In this document: positions 52,609 through 60,557 of the stretch, one piece after another | Numbering within the stretch: position 1 is the stretch's first letter | Layout: each line of letters begins with the position of its first letter | Assembly: GCA_934255485.1 (NCBI GenBank) | Contig: CAKQOG010000012.1 | Location: forward strand, 1-60,557 | Source of the DNA: an uncultured Prevotellamassilia sp. | Lineage (GTDB): Bacteria; Bacteroidota; Bacteroidia; Bacteroidales; Bacteroidaceae | DNA: 60,557 bases | Direction: 5' to 3' | The notes under the pieces: model-generated | Databases searched by the model: none | What the model was told of the DNA's origin: nothing | Seen by the model: only the letters and a program-made list of their open reading frames with translations | Made by a program: the position numbers and the translations under genes

Positions 52609-54585
52609 ATGGCTAACATAGATTCAAAAATTCCTGAGGGTCCAGTTTCTCAGAAATGGACCAACTATAAAGCACACCAAAAGTTGGTGAACCCAGCCAA
52701 CAAGCGTAAACTCGACATCATCGTTGTAGGTACAGGTTTGGCTGGTGCATCTGCTGCCGCTTCGCTTGGCGAAATGGGCTTTAAGGTGCTCAACTTCTGC
52801 ATTCAAGACTCTCCACGTCGTGCACACTCAATTGCAGCACAAGGTGGTATCAATGCAGCAAAGAACTATCAAAACGATGGCGACTCTGTTTATCGTTTGT
52901 TCTACGATACAGTAAAAGGTGGTGACTACCGCGCTCGCGAGGCTAACGTATATCGTTTGGCTGAGGTAAGTGCCAACATCATCGACCAATGTGTGGCTCA
53001 GGGTGTACCTTTCGCACGCGAATATGGTGGTTTGCTCGCTAACCGTTCATTCGGTGGTGTACAAGTAAGCCGTACTTTCTATGCAAAGGGTCAAACTGGT
53101 CAGCAACTTCTTTTGGGTGCATACTCAGCATTGATGCGTCAAGTACACGCAGGTACTGTTAAATTATTCTGCCGTTATGAGATGCAAGATGTTGTTATCA
53201 TCGATGGTCGCGCTCGCGGTATCATCGCACGCAACCTTGTAACTGGTAAGCTCGAACGCTTTGCTGCTCATGCCGTTGTACTTGCAACTGGTGGTTATGG
53301 AAACACTTATTTCCTCTCTACCAACGCAATGGGTTGTAACTGCTCAGCAGCTATCGCAGCATATCGCAAGGGTGCTTATTTTGCAAACCCTGCTTACGTA
53401 CAAATTCACCCTACTTGTATCCCTGTTCACGGCGACAAGCAGTCTAAACTTACCTTGATGTCTGAGTCATTGCGTAACGATGGCCGTATCTGGGTGCCTA
53501 AGAAACTTGAAGATGCAAAGAAACTCCAAAAGGGCGAAATCAAACCTACCGACATCGACGAAGCAGACCGTGACTACTACTTGGAACGCCGCTATCCAGC
53601 ATTTGGTAACCTCGTTCCTCGTGACGTTGCAAGCCGTGCAGCTAAGGAACGCTGTGATGCAGGCTTCGGCGTAAATGCAACAGGTTTGGCTGTATATCTC
53701 GACTTTACTGAAGCTATCGGTCGCCTTGGTATCGACGTTGTATTGCAACGTTATGGCAACCTCTTCGATATGTATGAAGAAATCACCGACGTTAAGCCAG
53801 GTGAGGTTGTACGCGAAGGCAAAGATGGTATTAAGTATACCAACCCAATGATGATTTACCCAGCTATCCACTACACAATGGGTGGCCTTTGGGTAGACTA
53901 CGAACTCTCTACCAACATCCCAGGTCTCTTTGCTATTGGCGAATGTAACTTCTCAGACCACGGTGCAAACCGTTTGGGTGCTTCTGCATTGATGCAAGGT
54001 TTGGCAGATGGTTACTTCGTTCTTCCTTACACTATCCAAAACTACTTGAGCGATCAAATCACAGTGCCACGTTTCAGCACCGACCTCCCCGAGTTTGTTG
54101 CTGCTGAGAAGGCAGTTAGTGACCACATCAACCACTTGCTCAACATCAAGGGTAAGAAGTCTGTTGATAGCATCCACAAGGAACTTGGACACATTATGTG
54201 GGAATATGTAGGTATGGCACGTTCTAAGGAAGGCTTGCAAACAGCTCTTGCAAAACTTAAGGACATCCGCAAGGAGTTCGAAACAGAACTATTCATTCCT
54301 CAACTCGAGGGTGTGAACGTAGAACTTGACAAGGCTATCCGCTTGAACGACTTTATTACAATGGGCCAACTCATCGCTATCGATGCCTTGAACCGTGAAG
54401 AGTCTTGTGGTGGTCACTTCCGCGTAGAACACCAAACTGAAGAAGGTGAAGCTAAGCGTGATGATAAGAACTGCTTCTACGTTTCTTGCTGGGAATACCA
54501 AGGCGAAGACAAAGACCCTGTTAAGTATGAAGAGCCTTTGAAGTATGAAGCAATTGAAGTAAAAACCCGTAACTATAAGAACTAA
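52609..54585 (+). CDS. sdhA: Succinate dehydrogenase/fumarate reductase flavoprotein subunit
   Basis: This 658-residue catalytic subunit has the FAD-binding loop IIVVGTGLAGASAAASLGEMG near residue 34. The flavinylation segment is RAHSIAAQGGINAAKN, whose His links FAD covalently. ATGGYGNTYFLSTNA, the active-site region PTCIPVHG, NYELST-type segments, AIGECNFSDHGANRLGASALMQGL and the C-terminal SCGGHFRVEHQTEEGEAKRDD are also present. It interconverts succinate and fumarate. Codon use is enriched in the codons of highly expressed genes, compared with flanking genes. It lies between sdhC and sdhB. Confidence 0.96.
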   Translation: MANIDSKIPEGPVSQKWTNYKAHQKLVNPANKRKLDIIVVGTGLAGASAAASLGEMGFKVLNFCIQDSPRRAHSIAAQGGINAAKNYQNDGDSVYRLFYDTVKGGDYRAREANVYRLAEVSANIIDQCVAQGVPFAREYGGLLANRSFGGVQVSRTFYAKGQTGQQLLLGAYSALMRQVHAGTVKLFCRYEMQDVVIIDGRARGIIARNLVTGKLERFAAHAVVLATGGYGNTYFLSTNAMGCNCSAAIAAYRKGAYFANPAYVQIHPTCIPVHGDKQSKLTLMSESLRNDGRIWVPKKLEDAKKLQKGEIKPTDIDEADRDYYLERRYPAFGNLVPRDVASRAAKERCDAGFGVNATGLAVYLDFTEAIGRLGIDVVLQRYGNLFDMYEEITDVKPGEVVREGKDGIKYTNPMMIYPAIHYTMGGLWVDYELSTNIPGLFAIGECNFSDHGANRLGASALMQGLADGYFVLPYTIQNYLSDQITVPRFSTDLPEFVAAEKAVSDHINHLLNIKGKKSVDSIHKELGHIMWEYVGMARSKEGLQTALAKLKDIRKEFETELFIPQLEGVNVELDKAIRLNDFITMGQLIAIDALNREESCGGHFRVEHQTEEGEAKRDDKNCFYVSCWEYQGEDKDPVKYEEPLKYEAIEVKTRNYKN

Positions 54586-54591
54586 TAAGCC

Positions 54592-55350
54592 ATGGCTAAG
54601 AACATATCTTTTACAATTAAGTATTGGAAGCAAAATGGCCCCAAAGATGCGGGTCACTTCGACACTCGCGAGATGCACGACATCCCCGATGACACTTCGT
54701 TCCTTGAGATGCTCGATATCTTGAACGAACAACTCATTGAAGAGGGTAAAGAACCATTTGTATTCGACCACGACTGCCGCGAAGGTATCTGCGGTATGTG
54801 TTCGCTCTATATCAATGGTACACCACATGGTAAAACTGAGGCTGGTGCAACAACTTGCCAACTCTATATGCGTCGTTTCAACGATGGTGATGTTATCACC
54901 GTTGAGCCTTGGCGTTCGGCTGCATTCCCTGTAATCAAGGACTGCATGGTAGACCGCTCAGCATTCGACGAAATCCAAGCTGCTGGTGGTTACATCAGCA
55001 TCCGTACAGGTGCTCCTCAAGATGCTAACGCAATCCTCATCCCTAAGCAAAATGCTGACGAGGCAATGGACTGCGCTACTTGCATTGGTTGCGGTGCTTG
55101 TGTTGCTGCATGTAAGAATGGTTCAGCTATGCTTTTCGTAAGCTCTAAGGTTAGCCAATTTGCATTGCTTCCACAAGGTCGCCCCGAAGCTGCTAAACGT
55201 GCTAAGGCCATGGTAGCTAAGATGGATGAACTTGGTTTTGGTAACTGCACTAACACACGTGCTTGCGAAGCTGTATGTCCTAAGAACGAGTCAATCTCAA
55301 ACATCGCTCGCTTGAACCGTGAGTTCATCAAGGCTAAACTTGCAGACTAA
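54592..55350 (+). CDS. sdhB: Succinate dehydrogenase/fumarate reductase iron-sulfur subunit
   Basis: This 252-residue subunit carries electrons between FAD and quinone. The [2Fe-2S] ligands are in CREGICGMCSLYING and ATTCQLY near residues 62-90. The second domain has CATCIGCGACVAAC (about residue 155) and CTNTRACEAVCPKNE (about residue 220) for the [4Fe-4S] and [3Fe-4S] clusters. It begins 6 bp after sdhA, a translationally coupled arrangement, and ends the operon; a terminator follows 77 bp later. Length and motifs match the Bacteroidota form. Confidence 0.96.
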   Translation: MAKNISFTIKYWKQNGPKDAGHFDTREMHDIPDDTSFLEMLDILNEQLIEEGKEPFVFDHDCREGICGMCSLYINGTPHGKTEAGATTCQLYMRRFNDGDVITVEPWRSAAFPVIKDCMVDRSAFDEIQAAGGYISIRTGAPQDANAILIPKQNADEAMDCATCIGCGACVAACKNGSAMLFVSSKVSQFALLPQGRPEAAKRAKAMVAKMDELGFGNCTNTRACEAVCPKNESISNIARLNREFIKAKLAD

Positions 55351-55426
55351 TCCAATTAGATAAAGTGAAATAGACGCGACTATTTTTTCAATATTTTGCC
55401 TTTTTAGTAGTCACGACTTTCATAGA

Positions 55427-55468
55427 GTGTCTGCTGCGTTTCTCTCGACGCAGCGGGCACTTTTTTCT
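55427..55468 (+). terminator. Terminator of the sdhCAB operon
   Basis: GTGTCTGCTGCGT (55427-55439) pairs with ACGCAGCGGGCAC (55448-55460), including two G-U pairs, with an 8-nt loop and six following T. Confidence 0.85.
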
Positions 55469-55518
55469 TTAAGAAATAAAAAAAGGCTCTTTTGTTTCGC
55501 TTTCAGCGTGGTTTGAAC

Positions 55519-55526
55519 TAACTTTG
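55519..55526 (+). promoter_or_regulatory. Candidate -7 element for rpoN
   Basis: TAACTTTG matches TAnnTTTG, 82 bp before the rpoN start. A TTTG lies 24 bp upstream, a little farther than the usual spacing. Confidence 0.45.
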
Positions 55527-55607
55527 CCTATAAGTAGCCAATGGCATATTTTTTTATATGTAGCCATAGATAAGTAGTAAAGAAAAAACGCATAAATTCC
55601 ATCCGTT

Positions 55608-57161
55608 ATGAAACAGCAATTAGAGCAAACTCAGGGTGCTATTCAAACCCAGCAGTTGTCGTCGCTGCAAGTGGCAGTGGCAAAAATGGTAGAACTCCCC
55701 ATTACGGAGTTGGCCATGCGTGTGCGTGACGAGATGGTAGATAATGCAGCGCTCGAAGAGAAAGAAAACGATGGCAGTGGCTTTTCGGACAACGATAGCA
55801 ACGACTACGACTCGCATAGCGAAAGCAATGAACAACAAGAGGATGACGAGAGAGAAGATCGCACGGAGACCGAGGCTGATGCCGAAAAAGAAAATGACTA
55901 CGAAACCGATGACTACGGAAGCGAAGCCGACGCTATGGGCGACTACTTAACGGCCGACGATGTGCCTGACTACCTTCAACAACGAGCCGATGAGGAGCGC
56001 GATCGTAAGGACTTTCAGTATTCAGATACAGGCTCTTTTTACGAAGAACTGCAAAAACAAATCAGCGAGCACAATCTCAATGAGCACGAACAACAAGTAA
56101 TGGAATACCTCATTGGCTCGCTCGACGAGGACGGCTTGCTCCGTAAAGACCTTAGCACGCTTGCCGACGAATTAGCCATCTATCATAACATCAACACTTC
56201 AGAGCAAGAACTTGAACACTTGCTAAAGGTGCTTCAACAGTTTGAACCACGTGGCATTGGAGCACGCTCGCTACAAGAATGCCTACACATTCAACTCACC
56301 GACCCAGAACGGCAAACACCTTATACCAAACAGACCCTTGCTGTGGTAGACCGCTGTTTTAAGGACTTTATGAGTAGGCATTGGGATGTGGTGAAAAAAA
56401 GGCTCAACATGGACGACGAGACCTTTGAGCATGTACGTCACGAGCTTACACACCTTAACCCGCGCCCAGGCAGTGCACTTAACGAAACAGCCTCGTATGC
56501 TGCACCAACCATTGTACCTGATTTTTATGTACGTGTGGCAGACAACGATGAAATAGAAATTTCGCTCAATAACGGCGATGTACCCGAACTGCGTATAAGC
56601 CAAGCATTCAAGGATAGCATCAAACAGTATGGTAGCAACAAGGCCAAACTCTCGCACCAACAAAAGGATGCTTACACCTATGCCAAGCAAAAGGTAGAGG
56701 CGGCACAATCGTTCTTAAATCTGCTTTCGCGTCGCCGACAAACACTTCTATCGGTGATGTGTGCTATTACAGATAAGCAACGCCTCTTCTTTATTAACGA
56801 CGATGATGAGAGCGAACTACAGCCACTCACGCTCAAAGATATTGCAGAGAAAGCCAATGTAGACATCTCAACCGTATCGCGCGTAACCAATAGCAAGTAT
56901 GTGCAAACAGCCTATGGCACGTATCCGCTAAAGTATTTCTTCTCATCGCAATTTACCACAAGCGAAGGCGACGAACTCTCAGCACGAAAGGTAAAAGCAG
57001 CCTTGCGCGAGATAATTGATAACGAGGACAAAAAGCATCCACTTTCAGACGAAGCTCTCTCTGCTAAACTCAAAGTAAAGGGCTTTGTAGTGGCGCGACG
57101 TACAGTGGCAAAATATCGTGATATGTTGGGATTTCCCACAGCACGACTCAGAAAAGAATAG
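55608..57161 (+). CDS. rpoN: RNA polymerase sigma-54 factor
   Basis: This 517-residue sigma factor has the Gln/Leu-rich region I (LEQTQGAIQTQQLSSLQVAVAKMVELP). An acidic region II follows (residues 50-120), with more than half Asp/Glu in places. The core-binding region holds LNEHEQQVMEYLIGSLDEDGLL and QFEPRGIGARSLQECLHIQL. A helix-turn-helix has DISTVSRVTNSKYVQTAYG, and the RpoN box ARRTVAKYRDML is at about residue 496. It directs RNA polymerase to -24/-12 promoters and needs AAA+ activators, none of which is in this window. The PAP2-like gene follows after 39 bp. Confidence 0.96.
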   Translation: MKQQLEQTQGAIQTQQLSSLQVAVAKMVELPITELAMRVRDEMVDNAALEEKENDGSGFSDNDSNDYDSHSESNEQQEDDEREDRTETEADAEKENDYETDDYGSEADAMGDYLTADDVPDYLQQRADEERDRKDFQYSDTGSFYEELQKQISEHNLNEHEQQVMEYLIGSLDEDGLLRKDLSTLADELAIYHNINTSEQELEHLLKVLQQFEPRGIGARSLQECLHIQLTDPERQTPYTKQTLAVVDRCFKDFMSRHWDVVKKRLNMDDETFEHVRHELTHLNPRPGSALNETASYAAPTIVPDFYVRVADNDEIEISLNNGDVPELRISQAFKDSIKQYGSNKAKLSHQQKDAYTYAKQKVEAAQSFLNLLSRRRQTLLSVMCAITDKQRLFFINDDDESELQPLTLKDIAEKANVDISTVSRVTNSKYVQTAYGTYPLKYFFSSQFTTSEGDELSARKVKAALREIIDNEDKKHPLSDEALSAKLKVKGFVVARRTVAKYRDMLGFPTARLRKE

Positions 57162-57200
57162 GAGAAAAACCCTATTAACCCCCTTTTTTACAAAAGCAAA

Positions 57201-57968
57201 ATGAACAAGTTAAACAACCCTAAAGACGCTGAGAAATTGCTATTCGACACACCATCACTCTTTCCGAGAGCCGATGGCGAAGAAGGTATATCTTCGGCCG
57301 AACTCTTTCATCATCACAAAGTGACGGAAGAAAAAAGCGACAGAGATAGTCGTATGTCAGCCTTATTGGTGTTGGTTGCCCAAGTAGTATCTACACTTTA
57401 CTCGCCCTTCTATCTGCCTGTAATGGCATTTATTGTGTTGTTTTTGTTCAGTTACTTAAAGTTATTGCCAGTGCCTACCAAGGTGGTATTGATAGTAATT
57501 GTGTATTTCTTTACCATATTGTTGCCCCACACGACTATCTATTTATTCCGACGTTTCAATGGGTGGTCGCGCAAGCAATTAAGTCAGCGCCAGCGCCGTT
57601 TTGTTCCCTACTTTATGTGTATGGCAAGTTATGCGGTGCTACTCTATTTGTTCTATGAGATACACATGCCACACTTCACTATAGGCGTGATAGGCGGAGC
57701 ATTAGCAATCATTGTGATATGTGCCATAGTCAATAACAAAATGAAGATAAGTACTCATGCAGCCGCATCGGGCGGTGTGATAGGCGCACTAATGGCATTT
57801 TCGTTTATATTTGCTTTCGACCCCACTAATTGGCTTTGTCTTGCCACCATTTTGTGTGGAATGGCTTGTAGTGCGCGGCTCATCCTTCGTCAGCACACCT
57901 ATGCAGAGATAGGTTGGGGGGTAGTAGTTGGCATTTTAAGTGGTTTTATAAGCGTATTGATTATATAA
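57201..57968 (+). CDS. PAP2-like membrane protein
   Basis: This 255-residue protein has a polar N-terminal tail of about 50 residues and six or more membrane segments. The segment MKISTHAAASGGVIGALMAF and the later RQHTYAEIGWGVVVGILSGF resemble motifs 2 and 3 of PAP2 phosphatases (SxxH-type Ser/His and a later His). Motif 1 (KxxxxxxRP) is represented only by RKQLSQRQRRFVPYF. PAP2 enzymes remove phosphate from lipid carriers or phosphatidate; activity is uncertain because motif 1 is divergent. It sits between rpoN and purE on one strand with small gaps. Confidence 0.72.
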   Translation: MNKLNNPKDAEKLLFDTPSLFPRADGEEGISSAELFHHHKVTEEKSDRDSRMSALLVLVAQVVSTLYSPFYLPVMAFIVLFLFSYLKLLPVPTKVVLIVIVYFFTILLPHTTIYLFRRFNGWSRKQLSQRQRRFVPYFMCMASYAVLLYLFYEIHMPHFTIGVIGGALAIIVICAIVNNKMKISTHAAASGGVIGALMAFSFIFAFDPTNWLCLATILCGMACSARLILRQHTYAEIGWGVVVGILSGFISVLII

Positions 57969-57993
57969 TAGTTACAATTTTATTTATAAAGAT

Positions 57994-58500
57994 ATGTCAC
58001 CAATTGTAAGCATCATTATGGGCAGCACAAGCGACCTCCCAGTTATGGAGAAAGCTGCCAAGTTTCTTGAAGAAATGCAAATACCTTTTGAGATGAATGC
58101 ACTTTCGGCACACCGTACTCCTGCCGAGGTCGAAGCATTTGCTAAGGGAGCTAAAGAGCGCGGATTGCGTGTGATTATAGCAGGCGCAGGTATGGCAGCA
58201 GCATTGCCAGGTGTGATAGCTGCAAGTACCACTATCCCCGTTATTGGTGTGCCTATCAAAGGCATGCTCGATGGCTTAGATGCCATGCTTTCTATCATAC
58301 AAATGCCTCCTGGCATCCCTGTTGCCACTGTGGGTGTAAATGGTGCACAGAATGCTGCAATCCTTGCCGTTGAAATGTTAGCTCTGAGCGATGTTGCCCT
58401 TGCTGACCGACTTGCTGCATATAAGGAGGGCCTTAAACAAAAGATTGTAAAGGCTAACCAAGACCTTCACGAGGTTAAATATCAATACAAAACAAATTGA
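57994..58500 (+). CDS. purE: 5-(carboxyamino)imidazole ribonucleotide mutase (PurE)
   Basis: This 168-residue enzyme moves the carboxylate in the sixth step of purine synthesis. It has the MGSTSDLPVMEKA loop near residue 10, FEMNALSAHRTPAEV with the catalytic His, and IAGAGMAAALPGVIAA and GVPIKGMLDGLDAMLSIIQMPPGIPVATV. Length and the final helix are those of class I PurE, which needs PurK as partner; purK is not in this window. Its TGA stop overlaps an ATG of ispG (ATGA), so the two are probably translationally coupled. Confidence 0.95.
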   Translation: MSPIVSIIMGSTSDLPVMEKAAKFLEEMQIPFEMNALSAHRTPAEVEAFAKGAKERGLRVIIAGAGMAAALPGVIAASTTIPVIGVPIKGMLDGLDAMLSIIQMPPGIPVATVGVNGAQNAAILAVEMLALSDVALADRLAAYKEGLKQKIVKANQDLHEVKYQYKTN

Positions 58501-60452
58501 TGCTTCGTAACACAAACCCTACAGACATGGAAAAAGAGCAACTCTCGTGGCAAAATAAAGAGGGCTACCGATTGTTTAACTATTCGCCTCGAGCATCGCA
58601 CGAGGTGATGATTGGCAATCGTCCTTTGGGTGGAGATAATCCGTTGCGCATACAGAGCATGACCACTGCTCCTACCACCGATACCGAGGCCTGCGTTAAG
58701 CAGTGCATAGCTATTTTTGATGCAGGGGCAGACTATGTGCGACTAACAACACAGGGCACACGTGAGGCAGAAAACCTGCGCAATATCAAGGCTGAACTGC
58801 GTAAGCGAGGCTATGATCGTCCGCTTGTGGCAGACGTTCATTTCAACCCCAATGTGGCAGACGTAGCGGCAACAATTGTTGAGAAAGTACGTATCAATCC
58901 TGGCAATTATGTAGACCCAGCACGCCAATTCAAGCATCTTGAATATACCGATGAAGAGTATGCAGCCGAACTCAAACGCCTTGAACAACGTTTTACCAAA
59001 CTGCTCAACATCTGTAAAGAACACCACACAGCCCTTCGTATAGGCGTCAATCATGGCTCGCTTTCCGACCGCATCATGTGTCGTTATGGCGACACACCTG
59101 CGGGTATTGTAGAGAGTTGCATGGAGTTCTTACGCATTTGTGTAAAAGAGCATTTCAAGGATGTAGTTATCTCTATTAAAGCCTCTAACACGCAAGTAAT
59201 GGTGCGCTCAGTGCGCTTGTTGTGTAGTGTGATGAAGCAAGAAGGCATGGATTTTCCCCTTCATCTTGGAGTTACCGAAGCTGGTGAGGGCGAAGACGGA
59301 CGTATCAAAAGTGCGGTAGGTATTGGCGCATTGCTTGCCGATGGCATTGGCGATACATTGAGAGTAAGCCTTAGCGAAGCTCCCGAGGTAGAAGTACCAG
59401 TGGCTTATAAACTTGCCTCTTATGTGGTAAAACGTGCAGGACATGCAGAGATACCAGCAACGATGGCACCACAATTCTACTACGAAAACCCCACGCGTCG
59501 TCGCACCGAAGCAGTGGGCAATATAGGTGGAAACAATGCCCCTGTGGTTATCTCTACCCGCATCGGTAACGATGTAACCACCCCAACGCCTCAAGGACAG
59601 CCCGCTCCCGATTACATCTATGTTGGCCGTAACCTACCAAGTGCAGCCAAGCGCATGCAAGGTGTGGGTTATTTGGTAGATGCCGACCTTTGGACGGGCG
59701 AGGACAACACTTATCCTGTGTTTACAAAGAACGTGTTGATGGCCATACCCATGTGTCGTGCCAGCATCAAGTTTCTCTTTCTCACCTATCTCGACCTTGA
59801 CGAAGAAGTAAAAGCACTCCTTCGCACCGTGCCAGGCATAGTTATTATAGCACAGAGCAACCACGCCAACCGCTTGGGCGAGCAACGTGCTTTGGTACAC
59901 GAACTTTGGCGCGATGACCTACGTACCCCCGTTGTATTCTTCCAGCAATATCGTCTCGGTGAGAGCGAAAAAGAAGAGTTCCAACTCTATGCAGCAGCCG
60001 ATATGGGCGCATTGATGTTCGATGGTTTAACAGATGGCATTATGCTCTTCAACCAAAAGCCAGAGGGTCAGCGTCCTCTCTCTATCGAGGTGCAAGATGC
60101 CACAGCTTTTGCCATACTTCAAGCCGCACGCTTGCGCACCACCAAGACCGAGTATATCAGTTGTCCTGGTTGCGGACGCACCCTCTACGACCTACCAGGT
60201 ACCATTGCCCGCATAAAGGCTGCCACCTCACATCTCAAAGGATTAAAGATAGGTATTATGGGATGTATTGTCAATGGTCCGGGCGAGATGGCAGACGCAG
60301 ACTATGGCTACGTAGGTGCAGCTCGTGGCAAGGTAAGCCTCTATCGTGGCAAGGTGTGTGTTGAAAAGAACATACCTACAGAGCAAGCCGTAGACAAGCT
60401 CTTACAACTCATCGAAAGCGACAGAAAAGAAGCATCCAACGATGCAGAGTAA
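58500..60452 (+). CDS. ispG: 4-hydroxy-3-methylbut-2-enyl diphosphate synthase, long form
   Basis: This 650-residue iron-sulfur enzyme acts at the next-to-last step of the MEP route to isoprenoids. The N-terminal TIM barrel contains VMIGNRPLGGDNPLRIQSMTTAPTTDTEA and LVADVHFNPNVADVAA. The C-terminal [4Fe-4S] domain has CPGCGRTLYDL (about residue 555) and MGCIVNGPGEMADADYG (about 588). A large domain of over 200 residues is inserted between them, as in the long form found in Bacteroidota, chlamydiae and plants. Start ATG 58500 overlaps the purE stop. ATG 58527 is also possible and places MEKEQL first. Confidence 0.95.
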   Translation: MLRNTNPTDMEKEQLSWQNKEGYRLFNYSPRASHEVMIGNRPLGGDNPLRIQSMTTAPTTDTEACVKQCIAIFDAGADYVRLTTQGTREAENLRNIKAELRKRGYDRPLVADVHFNPNVADVAATIVEKVRINPGNYVDPARQFKHLEYTDEEYAAELKRLEQRFTKLLNICKEHHTALRIGVNHGSLSDRIMCRYGDTPAGIVESCMEFLRICVKEHFKDVVISIKASNTQVMVRSVRLLCSVMKQEGMDFPLHLGVTEAGEGEDGRIKSAVGIGALLADGIGDTLRVSLSEAPEVEVPVAYKLASYVVKRAGHAEIPATMAPQFYYENPTRRRTEAVGNIGGNNAPVVISTRIGNDVTTPTPQGQPAPDYIYVGRNLPSAAKRMQGVGYLVDADLWTGEDNTYPVFTKNVLMAIPMCRASIKFLFLTYLDLDEEVKALLRTVPGIVIIAQSNHANRLGEQRALVHELWRDDLRTPVVFFQQYRLGESEKEEFQLYAAADMGALMFDGLTDGIMLFNQKPEGQRPLSIEVQDATAFAILQAARLRTTKTEYISCPGCGRTLYDLPGTIARIKAATSHLKGLKIGIMGCIVNGPGEMADADYGYVGAARGKVSLYRGKVCVEKNIPTEQAVDKLLQLIESDRKEASNDAE

Positions 60453-60486
60453 ATAAACAATAAACCACTGCAATGACAGTATGAAA

Positions 60487-60557
60487 TGACCCCAAAAAGT
60501 TGGACAGGTTATTAACTATCCGATTTGAGAAAGAGTTCGGTATTGCACCGGACTCTT
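60487..60557 (+). mobile_element. Possible left end of an insertion sequence, cut by the window edge
   Basis: TGACCCCAAAAAGTTGGACA (60487-60506) resembles terminal inverted repeats of IS3-type elements seen in Bacteroidota. After it, one frame reads RFEKEFGIAPDS up to the edge. The transposase and the other end would lie outside the window, so this is a guess from a short sequence. Confidence 0.35.

Noticed and set aside
1..60557. tRNA or rRNA genes
   Set aside because: No cloverleaf-like or rRNA-like stretch was recognised in the gaps on either strand; a tRNA search program would be needed to exclude them fully.

Overview
The window reads as a chromosomal segment of a Bacteroidota bacterium, most likely Prevotellaceae. 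The evidence is a type IX secretion operon (porP-porK-porL-porM-porN), secreted proteins ending in the 'IYDLQGRK...GVYI' tail common in Prevotella, many Bacteroidota-only families (DUF5723, DUF4595, DUF4838, DUF1573, DUF4143), and promoters of the Bacteroidota type (TTG, 19-20 bp, TAnnTTTG). The DNA is AT-rich with long gaps between genes. No rRNA, tRNA, prophage or CRISPR array was recognised. Species cannot be fixed from the sequence alone.

Layout. 1-8.4 kb: a lipoprotein cut by the left edge, a DUF5723 outer-membrane protein, flotillin-like FloA, a large secreted sialidase and upp. 8.5-10.8 kb, minus strand: AEC transporter, rmuC and a 45-residue basic mini-ORF. 11-25.5 kb: a DUF4595 lipoprotein, then a co-directional cluster that looks like a pga/bcs-style polysaccharide synthesis and export system: HEAT-like membrane protein, processive GT2, TPR plus outer-membrane barrel, DUF4838 lipoprotein and DUF1573 lipoprotein. 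It is followed by a lone receiver protein, a CotH-type kinase, a frameshifted histidine kinase, a lipoprotein and a PAS histidine kinase. A Bacteroidota promoter with eight copies of a 7-bp repeat just upstream drives the cluster. 25.5-28.6 kb: a 23-bp tandem repeat array, rpsO, a HAD phosphatase, a TrmH-type methyltransferase and an AT-rich gap with DnaA-box-like sites.

28.6-39.7 kb: uvrA, a methyltransferase-like orphan, a PduO-type adenosyltransferase, a DUF2795 protein, and two different AAA/DUF4143 ATPase genes. Each ATPase gene is followed by a copy of the 3' end of the DUF2795 gene, which suggests repeated insertion at one site. A LemA-like protein and a large membrane protein follow. 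39.8-47.7 kb: the T9SS operon and pdxB. 47.9-60.5 kb: an outer-membrane barrel, a second copy of the 23-bp repeat array, a long inverted repeat, a 7TM-HD phosphohydrolase, the succinate dehydrogenase/fumarate reductase operon sdhCAB, rpoN, a PAP2-like membrane protein, purE and long-form ispG. The right edge may enter an insertion sequence.

How the genes fit together: the T9SS operon can plausibly export the sialidase and the CotH protein, which carry candidate C-terminal signals. The 12-25 kb cluster joins a membrane synthase to an outer-membrane exporter and regulators. The strongest leads for something undescribed are that polysaccharide cluster with its repeat-flanked promoter, the DUF4143 insertion site with duplicated host-gene ends, the two 23-bp repeat arrays, and the DnaA-box cluster.
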